DNA of 64,000 bases from Phyllosticta citriasiana (lineage: Eukaryota > Ascomycota > Dothideomycetes > Botryosphaeriales > Phyllostictaceae), in NCBI GenBank assembly GCA_038021145.1, contig JBBPHT010000003.1, positions 1,984,001-2,048,000 on the forward strand. The letters run 5' to 3'. The notes beneath the pieces are model-generated. The model did no database searches. It was not told the DNA's origin and worked only from the letters and a program-made list of their open reading frames with translations. The translations under genes and the position numbers were made by a program. Shown piece after piece: positions 1-10,510 of the stretch; within the stretch, counting starts at the first letter, position 1, and every line of letters starts with the position of its first letter.

Positions 1-1185
1 TAGTAGCGATGTCAGCGCCACATCGGAACGCTGCTCAGCAGCTTCCCGGGCAAAAGTTTCGCGATCGGGTGGCGCAAGGAGCGGAAGGCGAGAGACGAGG
101 GAGTTGATGGAGCGAAGGACTTCATGATTGGGTTGTTCCGAGGGGGAGGTGGTCATGGGAATGGAGGCATCGGTGAGGTAGCTCGGGGGCAGCGATTCGA
201 GATAGGTTTGGAGAAGGGAGACGCGTGTCCGGAGCATGCGAATGGCGTTCGTTTTGGCGGTCAGGCTAGCAAGGACTGTGTCTCGTTAGCGAAGGGTCGG
301 GATATGGATTGAATCTGTGACATACGCTCTTCGTCCTCTGAAGAGAGAGGGACTGAGTCCTCGTTGATGGGGCCATTCACATGTTCAGACTTCTTCTTTC
401 CCTTGCCCTTGCCTGTGTCGCTGGGGCCTGCCGCTGTGGAAGCTTTGGGAATTTCCGTCGCGTTGCCGCCGCCTTTGGCGACAAAGTCAACCGCAATCAT
501 CTCGGCCTCGCCAGTCTCGACAGCGTAGGTCAGTTCTCTGAACTTCAACCGCGTTCCTTGGCCTGGTGCTGCGCCGTCAATATCCATTGCCGCACCCCTG
601 TCGTTGCTACCACTGCTGCCTTCCCAAAGACTCTCATACAAGCCCAGCGGCAATCTGCCACCAGTCGCATTGCCTTCCAGCACAGACTCGGGGTGAAAGA
701 GGAGGAGAAGCGATGTTTCATTATGTACGTTCTGGATGTATTCGTGGATGGGCAGGTGGTGCGGCGCAGGTCCATTTGGTGCCCCGAGGGTAAACCAGGC
801 GACAAGGTCCAAGGCAGGGGATTTGTACACCGTCTTGTCTGCGAAGCTTTTTAGTGAAATCGGCGAAGTCTGTTCCTAGCAAAGAAAACTCACATTGCTC
901 CAGTCGTGTGCAGAACCAGTCGTGATCTATCCGGGCCTCGCCATCCTCGCCAGGAATAAGCTTGCACTCAAACGCGACCTCCATTGTGATTTCGCGACCA
1001 TTTTGCTGGCCTATTATAGCGCCCACCACTGGGCCGCTTTGTTGACGAAGGGTATGGCGCGTGATGTAGTCTGAGACGGTGAGGAGGACCAGAGGGTGCA
1101 GTTGGATATGCGGGCTAGTGTCGGAAGCTCTCGTGACTGATATGAGCGGGTTTTCTGCGACTTCGGCCATTTTGGACAGTCTCAT
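1..1185 (-). CDS. csn6: COP9 signalosome subunit 6 (CSN6), 3' end cut by window edge
   Basis: Subunit of the COP9 signalosome, which removes Nedd8 from cullins and so controls cullin-RING ubiquitin ligases. The gene has at least three exons. Introns at 839-893 (GTGAGT...CAG) and 276-325 (GTATGT...GCTAAC...CAG) join in frame. The N-terminal part is an MPN domain (NPLISVT start, then a GAIIGQQNG segment and KSPALDLVAWFTL). I see no JAMM metal-binding motif, as expected for CSN6, the catalytically silent partner of CSN5. A low-complexity insert rich in Gly, Lys and Ser follows. The last visible exon (TAKTNAIRMLRTRVSLL) is the helical region that packs into the CSN helical bundle. The first ATG is at 1185 with a second five codons on; either could be used. 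The reading frame is still open at base 1, so the stop lies outside the window. Confidence 0.88.
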
Positions 1186-1519
1186 CGGGCAGGCTGGGAA
1201 TATGAGATTGGAGTGCGCCGTGGTGCAGAGGAAGCTGGTCGCGCTGTATTGGGGAGAGGATTGAAGGTGGTGAAGTTGTAGTGGTCAAGCAAAGCACAGT
1301 AGAGCCACATGCGGCGGCGAGCACGGACCACCGTTCGCAGCGGAAGCGAGCGTCATCGCCGGATGTTTAGGTTCATGTTGTTGGGCCTTCAATTCCATCC
1401 ATGTCCCTTGTCAACGACAACACTACAAGACTTTACTGGTCTTTTCCCATGTCTCTCTTATATATTGACCCTACAGACTTCATCTGATCATTTACAATGC
1501 CTCCTCGATTCCTGGCTCG
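1186..1519. other. Intergenic: CSN6 promoter and end of dehydrogenase pseudogene
   Basis: The CSN6 5' region reads leftward from here. The remainder is the open but non-homologous tail of the dehydrogenase pseudogene frame (down to about 1433). Nothing else is recognisable. Confidence 0.5.
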
Positions 1520-2794
1520 GTTTTCAATGAGAACCTTCAAGACGAGGTTTACATCGTCGTCTGCTGCTCTCGCCGCGAGCTCGAAAGCGTCGCGTGCCGC
1601 CTGTAATCCTTGAACGCGATGCGTGATCATTGCATCTAAATTCGGTAATAACCCAGAGGAGTTAATCTTCAAGCCAACCGTACATGTGTTGGCACATCGA
1701 AAGACACCAAGAATGTCAACCTTTTTCCACTGCGCCGCCGACATTTGCAGCGTTCGAACAGGCGTCCCCATGCCCATCATGATTCATTTTCCTCCAGGTC
1801 TGGTTACCTAGAGGTGAAATCGTCAACTATGCACAATCTCAAGGCTTCTCGACTTACACAGAGCCCGGCCTGCATATAAACCTCCTTTCCTGTGCATTCA
1901 AACGTTACCTCACCACCTTCGGCATTCAGCTCGTCAGCACAGGCTATCGCCACAACATCATTGGCAAGTTGTCTAGCTGCAGCATGTATCCGATCTTCTT
2001 TGACCGTACTGGAGCTGTCGGTGACGATATGGCCGCTTGTCGCAAAACCGTGGTCGAGAGCAAACTTTACTCGGCCAACATTGATGTCTGCAATGACTAC
2101 AGTCGTGGCACCAGTCAGTTTAGCCATCGCAGCGGTGAGCAGGCCAACCGTCCCAGCACCAAAAATAATGGCCGTGACTCCTTGTTCCGTGGATGGCCAC
2201 GGCCAACGGCTCCAGAAGAGCCACCGATTCAATGGAAACGTGATCCGGAACTCTAAACAAACATCAGTCTCGAGCTCTTCAACATGGCAAAAAGACGTAC
2301 CCATGACACTACCTTGCAGGATGATTAATTCTGTCTTGCAAGGTGCCTTGAAAGTACGGGACAGTCTTTGCACTTCTCCTGAAGCGCATCTTTGGACATA
2401 GATTGTACCGCCCTCGCTGGCAGCTCCTGCAATAATCACAAGGCACACCAACTCCGATGGCCACACGGTCGCCAAGCCTGAAGCCCTCGCCCTGTTCCCC
2501 AATGCCAACAACGAGCCTTACCGATTCGTGACCAATAGAGAGTGGAGCGAGAAATTTGAACATCCCCATTGCGGAACTTGGTAGAGTAGCTCAAGTCTGA
2601 GCCGCATAACCCCGTGGCCTTGATCGCAATCTGCAGCTCTCCGGTGAGTGGGGGCGCGATGGTTCTGGTTTCCTGAAATATAGGGTCAGCCACTTCAAGC
2701 GGATGGTGGGTACCGAACACTGCAGAAGTTCAAAGACATACGATGCGGAGGTCGCGTGGTCCGCGGGCTGGTCTGCAAATGCCGAAGGTGCCAT
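1520..2794 (-). pseudogene. Decayed sorbitol/xylitol dehydrogenase-type (zinc MDR) gene
   Basis: Clear zinc-dependent medium-chain dehydrogenase of the sorbitol/polyol family, but broken. Surviving parts in order: GLCGSD (catalytic zinc Cys), GHES (zinc His/Glu), the structural zinc quartet PCDYCRSCQRGRYNLC, the segment GTLQDRINHP, the Rossmann motif FGAGTVGLL and the C-terminal segment DAFELAARAADDD. Damage: a one-base frame change near 2546, between RNGDVQISR and PLSIGHES; an in-frame TAG at 2309-2311, where the family usually has Trp (HPAKWCHK); a deletion plus frame change near 2185-2195, between AVAIHGT and the Rossmann strand; and an in-frame TGA at 1784-1786, just before GMGTP. The normal stop is also lost, so the frame runs on to about 1433. 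Remnants of introns with GTACGT and GTAAGT donors remain. Several independent lesions make sequencing error unlikely. Confidence 0.85.
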
Positions 2795-3719
2795 GACTAC
2801 CTTTTCAAAGAGCTTTACTCTAGTTCTCCGATTTTGCCAACAGCATTATACTGAACTGCAGTCCTGGGGCTGCCTCGCCGCACCTTCTTGAAGAGAGATT
2901 GAGGATCTGTTCCAGACCCTGCTGATTTGCTGCATTCAACGATTCGCGCTCTTGCCCCTGTCCAGTATTTCCTACGGTAGATTCGCGGTAGGATGTACAT
3001 TCAAATCTTTTCGACCGTTTACCAAAGAGTTCACCAACCCCTAAGAGCATGTCATGTCATATCATAACGATAGAACGCTCACCCTCGATCAGATTATCTC
3101 GCAGTCCGTTCGTCTCACTCTCCTTTTAAGCAGACACGTCCTCCAATTGAGCGCGGTCCAAGATGGGAGTACCGTCATATCCTCACTCGATTGGCCTCGA
3201 TTTCGATCACCTCTCAGGGGCCGAACGACTGGCTTGCATAGCTGCATGCGAAACTTGTGCACGCAATCTGGCACATTAAAACCCCATTTTCTTATCTTGG
3301 AAATGGTTTTCTCTATGCAGCAAGAGACACGTCCAAAGCAGCATAATCATAATCTCTGATCTTTGGAATCCTGCTGAAAGGTAAGGCACTCTCGGAACGG
3401 AAAGACTTTGCAGTACACAAGGCAAGAAAGAAGGCTACCTTGTCATCGCTTGCTGACCAAGAAGGAAATATCAAACATGGAACTGATTCATTCGTAATAG
3501 ACATCAACTCCTGATAACGTTGCATGAGGAATTTGAACGCCTCAAAGCGTCCAAAAGGCCGTCAGGATCGCTCAAGAATCGTGCTGCGCGAATGCCTAAT
3601 TGCAAGCACCCGACGCGATAGAGAGAGATTTGCGAAAAAGATCCCCATCCGAACACAATCACTAGCTACACGAGTAGAATAGGACGCTCCAGCCTTACCA
3701 TCTGAACATGGTGATATTA
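2795..3719. other. Intergenic / decayed sequence, no gene recognised
   Basis: Only short overlapping open frames on both strands. A minus frame at 3313-3525 could be residue of the same decayed gene as the zinc-cluster remnant at 3720-4160, but I cannot match it to a family. Confidence 0.4.
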
Positions 3720-4160
3720 TCACCGGCATAAAAGCGGCATTGAAGAATTCATCCTGGGGTCCTTGTAGCTCTCTGGAAGACCTGGACTGCCACAAGCCTG
3801 CCCAACGCTCATTCTGCTACTAATCAAGACAGTCATCGCAGGCACAAGAGAGGGTCCAGCGTTCGCGGACGCACGTCGACCTATCAGAGGCGAAGATTGG
3901 TGCGCTGGCACATGCAAAGCCACGACAGCCATCAATATTTGTTGACTTTTGTCAAAGGTGGTGGAGACACATTGAATGTCAGCCTGTCCATGTCTAGAAA
4001 CGCCGAATGGAACATCAGATTTCATTACTGTTGGCTTCACTTGCGACAACTTTGACTGGGGAGAATCGCATTTCCTCTTTGATCTTGCGATTCGCTGGCA
4101 GCAACACACCTGCGCAGAAGTAGAGCCTCTGCCGCGAACTGTGCAGCAGAATATCATCAA
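3720..4160 (-). pseudogene. Probable remnant of a Zn2Cys6 fungal transcription factor
   Basis: A 146-codon minus frame contains a segment (4100 down to 4017) that matches the fungal binuclear zinc-cluster spacing C-x2-C-x6-C-x6-C-x2-C-x6-C exactly. The basic RSKRKCD core is preserved, but only Cys 1 and Cys 3 remain. The other four positions read Ile, Leu, Val and Ser. The tail DVPFGVSRHGQ after the cluster resembles the linker of such factors. With four ligands missing it could not bind two zinc ions. It lies just upstream of the broken dehydrogenase on the same strand, so it may be the regulator of a lost sugar-alcohol gene cluster. Coding beyond the cluster is not convincing. A chance match is possible but the exact spacing argues against it. 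Confidence 0.45.
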
Positions 4161-4767
4161 TCTACACCCACTTCACCTACATTGCTGCTAGCCCCAAGAA
4201 GGAAGCAACTCTGCATCTGCGAGGACAATTCAGCCAGGTAATCTGTGCTCGGACCAGCTGGCACGGCACATCAACTTGCCGGTTTTGGCAATGATGGGAG
4301 CCGAGATGTTGTACCTAGTCAAAATTTTGCTTGTGTCTCACGCCGATTTGAGGACCAGGTTTGGCGTGAGATTGAACTCCTCTTTCCAAGCACCACTCCT
4401 TGTGCTGTCCCAACATTGCGGCGGCGTGAAGGTGGTAAAGAGGTGTATGGCTGGTGAATTAGTTTGGTAAAGTGCAAAAATCGAGACTTGATTTCGAGGG
4501 AGACGTTTTTGAACTCAAAGATCACAGGAATAGTAGAGTAAGGCGCAAATGCACACGAAGCCGAGACTTCAGGGGCTGAAAGTAAGACACATTTTTGAAT
4601 CTGCTCAGAACTTGTTTATTTGTTTCTTCGTGAGTCAATGCTCATCATGCTGAAATGCAACGAGGCGTATCCTGCTATAAATGCTGCGATCGTCCATTTT
4701 CATGCAGCCAGCCATGCATGAAATTGATCTCAACCAGCCACATGCCCGAAACATCAAAGAAGAGAGC
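4161..4767. other. Intergenic, no gene recognised
   Basis: Short open frames only, none with recognisable motifs. The region includes the 3' flank of the epoxide hydrolase gene. Confidence 0.4.
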
Positions 4768-6058
4768 TTAGAGGGAGGCCTTGCCACCAAAAACGACCTT
4801 CTCACTCCACTCCTTCACAATAGCATTAATCTCTTCGGGCTTCTCCCACTGGCCAAAGTGGTCCGCGTCCACACTCGCGCGGCTCAGGTTGGGGATAAAC
4901 TTCTCCATGCCGTGCGACAGTTCGGGCTTGAGGATGGCGTCCTTTGCCGTCGCGATGAAGAGGACGGGCACGTCGATGTTGGGCCCATTCTGGAGCTCGA
5001 GCTCGTCCTCAAAGTTGGCGCGCCGCGTGCGGTACCAGTTAAGCGGGCCATGCAGGCCGTTGCGCGAGAACTGCTCGACGTAAAAGTCGAGTTCCTGCGA
5101 ACAGTCAGATCTCCCATTCCTCCCGAGTCAAAAGGCAAACTCACCTTCTCCGTCATCAACGGGCCCTTCTCCAGCTTCGGCAGGCTCTCCAAAACGACGC
5201 CCTTGAGCGGGTGGAACCCGTACTCGCCATTAGGCCCGCGGCCGCCGCTGACAAAGTTGAAAAAGCTGCGCAGCTGCTCCTTGGTCGTCAGCACCTCGGC
5301 GTCGCCGGCCGCCAGCTGCAGCTGGTACCGGAATTGCGGCAGCGGGCCCGCCACGGCGTCCTCGAGCGAGAGGTACGTCTTGCTGGGCGGCGCGTACGGC
5401 GTGCTGATGGCGAAGACATGCGAGATGAGCGACGGGTACCACAGTGCGACGCGGTAGACGACGGCACCGCCCCAGTCGTGGCCGCCCAGGACGATCTGAG
5501 GCGCGTTGAGTTGGCGGGCCAGCTCGGCGATGTCGTCCGAGGCGCGCTTGAAGCCGTAGAGCTTGATGGACTCGGGGGGAACTCTTGGGGCGTCCTGTAG
5601 GGGAGTTAAAAATTGAGGAAATGAGGATTAGAAGCGGTCGAAGGCTGATATATTTGGAGCCGGTATTTTGCAGCCTGCTCTGGAAGACTTACAGTACCGC
5701 CATATCCCATCATGTCCAAGGCTACGACGCGGTAGCCCATCTCGATGAGAGCGGGAATCTGGTACCGCCAGCCGAACGAGAGATCCGGCCATCCATGGAC
5801 CTGATAGTCAAGTCGATTGTGCGTAAGTAGAGGCACCTCGGATTGTTGCAGTCGGATACTGCTGCCTTACGAGAACAATGGTAGCCTTGAACTGTCCACT
5901 CTTGGGCACTCCGAGAATGTAATCTTGAACCGTTAGCTCTTCGATTCTCCATGGCAAGATTCTTTTGCAGACATACGGTAAGTACGACCATTGAGGACGG
6001 TCGTCTTGTGCTCGATACGTGGGTCAGAGACAGGGTCGATCGGCGCAACTGACACCAT
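4768..6058 (-). CDS. Soluble epoxide hydrolase (alpha/beta hydrolase)
   Basis: Predicted to open epoxides with water to give vicinal diols, for detoxification or secondary metabolism. Five exons give 339 residues; introns are 5924-5976, 5801-5870, 5595-5692 and 5095-5144. The oxyanion motif is HGWPD (about 47-51). The nucleophile is the Asp of GGHDWGG (about 121). Cap-domain tyrosines lie in FYVEQF and NWYR. The acid is the Asp of ATAKD (about 283) and the base is the His of DADHFG (about 310). All catalytic parts are intact and the length is normal for the family. The start ATG at 6058 gives a short N-terminus (MVSVAPIDP) without a signal peptide, so the enzyme is probably cytosolic. It is the only intact gene in the accessory patch beside the two decayed genes. 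Haloalkane dehalogenases share the fold, but the paired cap tyrosines favour an epoxide hydrolase. Confidence 0.88.
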
Positions 6059-6800
6059 GGTGACGATCAATGTTCGAAGCCGCCAACGAGACAAAATTCA
6101 CAAAGCACCTCCTATGTCTCACGTCACGGGCGGTGACAATCGTCGCTAATATACTAATAATCCGTCTGGTCTGTGCCGTCGTTTAACGGGCGAAAACTTA
6201 CGGAGCAGCAGGTGCCCTATCAGTTAGGCCGAGGTTCCCTGAACGGGTCTTCGCCGGTCGTTCAGAGCTGCCGAGTCATCACCTCCCCGTCATGCCACCA
6301 CCGTTCGCCACGCGGATGCCGGATGCTGCAGTTGCTCGCTGAGTAATGCATGGATGCTTTTGACACTGTAAGCGGCCATCTTTCTCGTATGGACTTGTTC
6401 ATCAGCGGACTAGACCGTCATCCGACCCCTCATGCCAAGCCGCGGCGGACGAGATGACACATGAAGACAGTGATGCAATGGTCTGGGATGATCTGCTCAG
6501 GAAATCGAGTATCTGGGCTACTGGCTTGCATGTGCTACTCTGATGGAAAGCCGACGATGGTTCTCTGCCGAAGTGCTCCATCAGTAACCCTTGATTAGTA
6601 ATCTTTTGTTTTGGTCCGTTCGAGTCTGAAAATCGAATGCTAATATACAGCGTCGCCCTTTCTGAGCCGACCAAATCCTGAATCGACTGGACAAATCGCC
6701 ATGGTATCATGCTGTGCCCAAACAAATCCTCAAAAGACGGGGACGTTAGTGATAGATGAGGCCAAAGGGACCAGCTTGTTCCCAGGCCCCAAGACAGGCG
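6059..6800. other. Intergenic: epoxide hydrolase promoter and pinin-like 3' flank
   Basis: No coding frame with recognisable content. It holds the promoter of the leftward epoxide hydrolase gene and the 3' flank of the leftward pinin-like gene. Confidence 0.5.
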
Positions 6801-7899
6801 TTAGTAGATTACAGTGTCTTCCTCCGCTTCCAGCACTTCTTCGCCATTGTCGTGCGCGTGCTCATCATTCTTGTCGTCGTTTCTCTTTCTCATGTTATCG
6901 TCGTCGTCCTGCTGAGCTTGCGGCTGCGTCTCCGAGATTTCCTGCTTGATTCTAGTAGTCTCACTTGCTTCTTGTTCCAAAGACGTAAGTCGTTCGTCAT
7001 TACCAGTCTCTGACTTCACCGTGACCGCCGGCTCGTCAATCTCGTCCTTGATCTCCGTGCCGTTTGTTTCTTCTTCCTGCTGCTTCTCAGCCTCTTTCTG
7101 TCGGTCAAATTCCTCGAGCTCCCTGTCAACAGTTGCCTCGGCCTCTTCAATTTGTTTTTTGATGGTCTCTTCTTCCTCTTCTTTTAGCTCCCAGGGTTTA
7201 TAGTACTACAGGCATGTTAGCAAGACGCCCCAGCCTAATGATGGACCATGTGGCGTACAAGCTTAGGCTCAGTCTCTGTTTGGAGAAAGTGGGACACGGC
7301 AAGCATGTTGGAATGCCGGATGCGCATCTGTTTGAGCACTTAGTGACTGCCGTGCCATTCAATCCTGGGTTCCACCATACCGACTGTTCGTCAAATTTTT
7401 TTTGCTCTCTGCGTCTCACCACCAGCAAATCTTCCAGCTTTTGCTTCTTCTGTTGATCGAACTCTTCAGCTTGTAGCTTCAGCTTCTCCTGCTGCTTCTT
7501 TTCAATATCCGCTCGCCGCCTTGACGCCGCCGACGAGGAGCTTTGGGAAAGTGTGCCTAGTAGCGCTCCGAATAACCGTTGTCCGCGCTTGCGTTCCTCG
7601 ACATTGCCGTTCCTGCGGCGGTCGACACGACGATCGGCTGCGCGGTCTGTCGTGTTTTCTGCCAATGGGCCATCCTGGGACTCATTGTTGGTGTTGTCTA
7701 CGCTGAGACGAGGGCGCTTGCTACCGGTGTCGGACAGTGATGACTGTCTTCGTTTGTGGGAGGTATTGTCGCGAGGTGGAGAGGTTGCAGGCGGGGAATT
7801 GTCAGGTACAAAGACGGCCGAGGCGAGGACTCTGAACATGCCGGGTGAGCAGGAATTTGTGGTTTTGATGCGTGGTACTCACGGTTCTTCCTCCGCCAT
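6801..7899 (-). CDS. Pinin/SDK/MemA-domain nuclear protein
   Basis: Pinin-family proteins associate with the spliceosome and exon-junction machinery in nuclear speckles. Four exons give 313 residues; introns are 7832-7882, 7328-7380 and 7206-7258. The N-terminus is short and acidic (MAEEEP), followed by a Ser/Arg-rich disordered region with basic nuclear-localisation-like runs. The pinin core runs from RGQRLFGALLGTLSQ through a long charged helix to the segment SHFLQTETEPKLYYKPWEL, assembled across exons 2-4. The C-terminus is Glu/Lys-rich and coiled-coil-like. The first coding exon has only 17 coding bases, a pattern shared with the divergent RDS3 gene next door. Confidence in the family is high; the exact role in this fungus is inferred. 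Confidence 0.8.
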
Positions 7900-8222
7900 G
7901 TCGGGAACTAGCAAGCGACAAGATCAATAGCAATGGCAGAGATGTTAGGCGCAACGGGAGGAACAGAGTGCATCTTACGGCGTCGGCAACGCGACATGAT
8001 CCAAACAGCGTGTGGCGCCGGGCCGAGGCGGCCTAAGCTTCCGCATCTTATCTTATCTCCCAATCGAATAAGTTCCTTCGAACGGGAGCTCCGTCATGAA
8101 CCACCGCTTAACAATCCATTGCCTCTCATAACTCCAGTTTCGCCGCCGGAGAGTCGACCTGCGCTACAACTAAATATCCACGTCCAGTCACAGTCACTGC
8201 GAAACCTACACGCTCCGTCAAC
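7900..8222. promoter_or_regulatory. Shared divergent promoter, pinin-like / RDS3
   Basis: A 323-bp gap separates the start codons of two splicing genes read in opposite directions, so both promoters must lie here. No canonical TATA box is evident. Confidence 0.55.
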
Positions 8223-8658
8223 ATGTCTCGCCACCACCCGTAAGTTTTCGCGCGCGCCTCGGGATGAAGCTATGCTAACAGCTCCTTAGCGACTTGGTAA
8301 TGTGCCGCAAGCAACCAGGCATCGCCATCGGACGCCTCTGCGACAAGTGCGACGGCAAGTGCCCGGTCTGCGACAGCTACGTTCGTCCCACTACTCTGGT
8401 GCGCATTTGCGACGAGTGCTCCTTTGGAAATTACCAAAACAAATGTGTTGTTTGCGGCGGCGAGGTGAGTAGCTGGGAAAACAACGTGTTCCGTGAGAGG
8501 AGACTGACACAAGAGATCTACAGGGTATTTCGGACGCCTTCTACTGCTTCGAATGCACGCGCCTGGAGAAAGACCGCGACGGCTGTCCCAAGATCATCAA
8601 CCTGGGAAGTTCGAGAACAGATTTGTTCTACCAGAAAAAGAATTTCAGAAATCATTGA
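8223..8658 (+). CDS. RDS3: Splicing factor RDS3 / PHF5A (SF3b subunit)
   Basis: Small zinc-binding subunit of the SF3b complex of the U2 snRNP, needed for branch-site recognition. Three exons give 108 residues, the usual length; introns are 8240-8289 and 8465-8523. The protein begins MSRHHPDLVMCRKQPG and has repeated CxxC pairs (CDKCDGKCPVC, CDEC, CVVCGG, CFECTRLEKDRDGC) that form the three-zinc knot of the family. It ends KKNFRNH. The first coding exon carries only 17 bases. The next gene downstream, LEA1, encodes another U2 snRNP protein. PHF5A is among the most conserved eukaryotic proteins, so the call is secure. Confidence 0.96.
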
Positions 8659-9532
8659 TCGCGAGAGCGAAAGACTGGCGCTTTGGAGTTGGTGGCTGGA
8701 AAAGGGTTTCATCGAGTTGTCCATTGCTCGATTACTTGGGACGATACGCGCGGTTTTGATGGTAGGCCTTTTTAGGAAAGCAAGGCTCAAACAATCATTG
8801 ACTTCTTTACAACAGTTGCCCGTCCCTGCGCGTGTGTCCAGTCCCCGCGGGTTCTTACTAGGTGTTTTTTGACGATATCTCCTTGGGACTCGGCAACTTC
8901 TGCCCTCGAGCCGGGACCGGAGCTAACACTTGTGCAGGTCGCATCGTGATGTTACGCGGTCCATCGTGCTGACAGAACCAGAATCTGCTGTCCTTCGTAG
9001 CCTTCTCCAGGCTTCGATTGCCGGAACACGCCATGCCCAATCTCGGAAATCCGCACTCGTGAAGCCAGACATCTGCTTGACCGATACTGAGTTTCTTACA
9101 CCTTTACTTGTAATATGTGAACCACCGGAACAAACGTAGACAACCGCAATATGAGGTCTGGGGATGGTCAATTATGAAATAGTAACATACGGTGCCTTTG
9201 ATAATAGGCAAATCATTGGTAAGGCAGCAGCGATACAATTTGGGTAGACTCGTCCTAGATTTACATCGCTTCGCGAAGACCACCGAAAAACAAAAATGAA
9301 GTGTATGTCGTCGACGGATCAAGTGAGCTTCATGTCGTGATTCAAGCGACCGGCAAGTGATGACGTAAGCCTGGTCGTCTCGACCGCCAACTTCACCGCT
9401 CGGGGCAGATGAGCCTCTCGCGACGGCCGCAACGACCAAACTCCAGCATCCAGCACGCGACAATCCAACCAATTTCCGCCCAAACGCCCTCGAGTCGCTC
9501 CCCACCCGACCCAAATCAATCTCTCACTCAAC
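8659..9532. other. Intergenic: RDS3 3' flank and LEA1 promoter
   Basis: No credible coding frame. A CRE-like half site, TGACGTAAG, lies about 170 bp before LEA1. No RNA gene was recognised. Confidence 0.45.
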
Positions 9533-10510
9533 ATGCGGTTGTCCGCCGAGCTCATCGGCAATGCCTTATCCTACATCAACCCGCTCGGTGAGCGCGAATT
9601 GTTGCTGAGAGGTGCGTACACTGAGAAGAACAGATGCTACACTTGAGTCGCAAAGAGCTGTGTTGATACTATCATTTCTGCCTTGAATAGGCCATCAGAT
9701 CACCGTCATTGAAAACATGGGAACCATTTCGAAAGTAAGTGATGCGCCGCTTTCCTCTGCGCCGGCCCCGAGTGCATTTAGTTTGAGGAATCTCGAAGCT
9801 GACAAGTCACAAATTTTAGGATGTCGAATGCATCGACTTTGTGGATAACCGCATCACCGTCCTCGGCAACTTTCCCAAGCTTCCTCGCGTGTGTACGCTC
9901 CTCATAGGCAAAAACCGCCTTCAGCAGATCCAACCGACCATCGCCGAACAGCTGCCAAGCTTGATGAACTTGATGGCCACTGATAATAAGGTTAAGGAGC
10001 TGGCCGACCTTGACCCGTTGGGCAAGCTGCAGAAGCTGACGTCGGCTCACTTGATGGGAAATCCGGTCACAAGTAACGAGGTAGGCGGCTACGAAGCATT
10101 CTCTCGCTGGGTGTCAGCTAAATCTCGTTCAGCACTACCGCCTCTGGATGATTTGGCGCTGCAAGAACCTTCACTACCTCGATTGCCAGCGCGTGACGCA
10201 GTCTGAGCGCCAAGAAGCCGTGGAGACGTTTGGCACGGAAGAGGAGCCTACCGAGCTGGCAATGAAGGTGCGCCTCTATTCTCTCCCTTCCGACCCTTTT
10301 CGCGCTGACCCAGCTTCCGTCCAGATCATGTCCAAGCGCTCCACGACCATCGACACGAGCAACGGCACCGACAAGTCCAGCAACGTCGGCCTCACCAAGC
10401 TGACGGGCGAAGAGCGCGAAAAGATCAAGGAGCTGCTCAAGAACGCAAAGACTCTGGACGAGGTTGCCCGTCTGCAGCAGATGATTGAGTCGGGTAAGAT
10501 CTCCCTTTAG
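9533..10510 (+). CDS. LEA1: U2 snRNP protein A' (LEA1)
   Basis: Leucine-rich-repeat protein that pairs with U2B'' and binds stem-loop IV of U2 snRNA. Five exons give 234 residues; introns are 9612-9690, 9735-9819, 10081-10132 and 10268-10324. The start MRLSAELI and the LRR series (ITVIENMG, VDNRITVLGNFP, LLIGKNRLQQI, LMATDNKVKELADL) fit the family. The LRR cap HYRLWMIWRCKNLHYLD is typical of U2A'. The C-terminal tail has a helix, LTGEEREKIKELLKNA, seen in fungal LEA1. This is the third splicing gene in a row and the second from the U2 snRNP. Confidence 0.95.

Noticed and set aside
4681..5457. 258-codon plus-strand open frame
   Set aside because: Lies antisense over the epoxide hydrolase exons, whose motifs and splicing are convincing.
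5570..5600. Apparent frameshift in the epoxide hydrolase at exon 4
   Set aside because: A recount of the sequence showed the exon starts at 5594 and the frame is intact (GTDAPRVPPESI).
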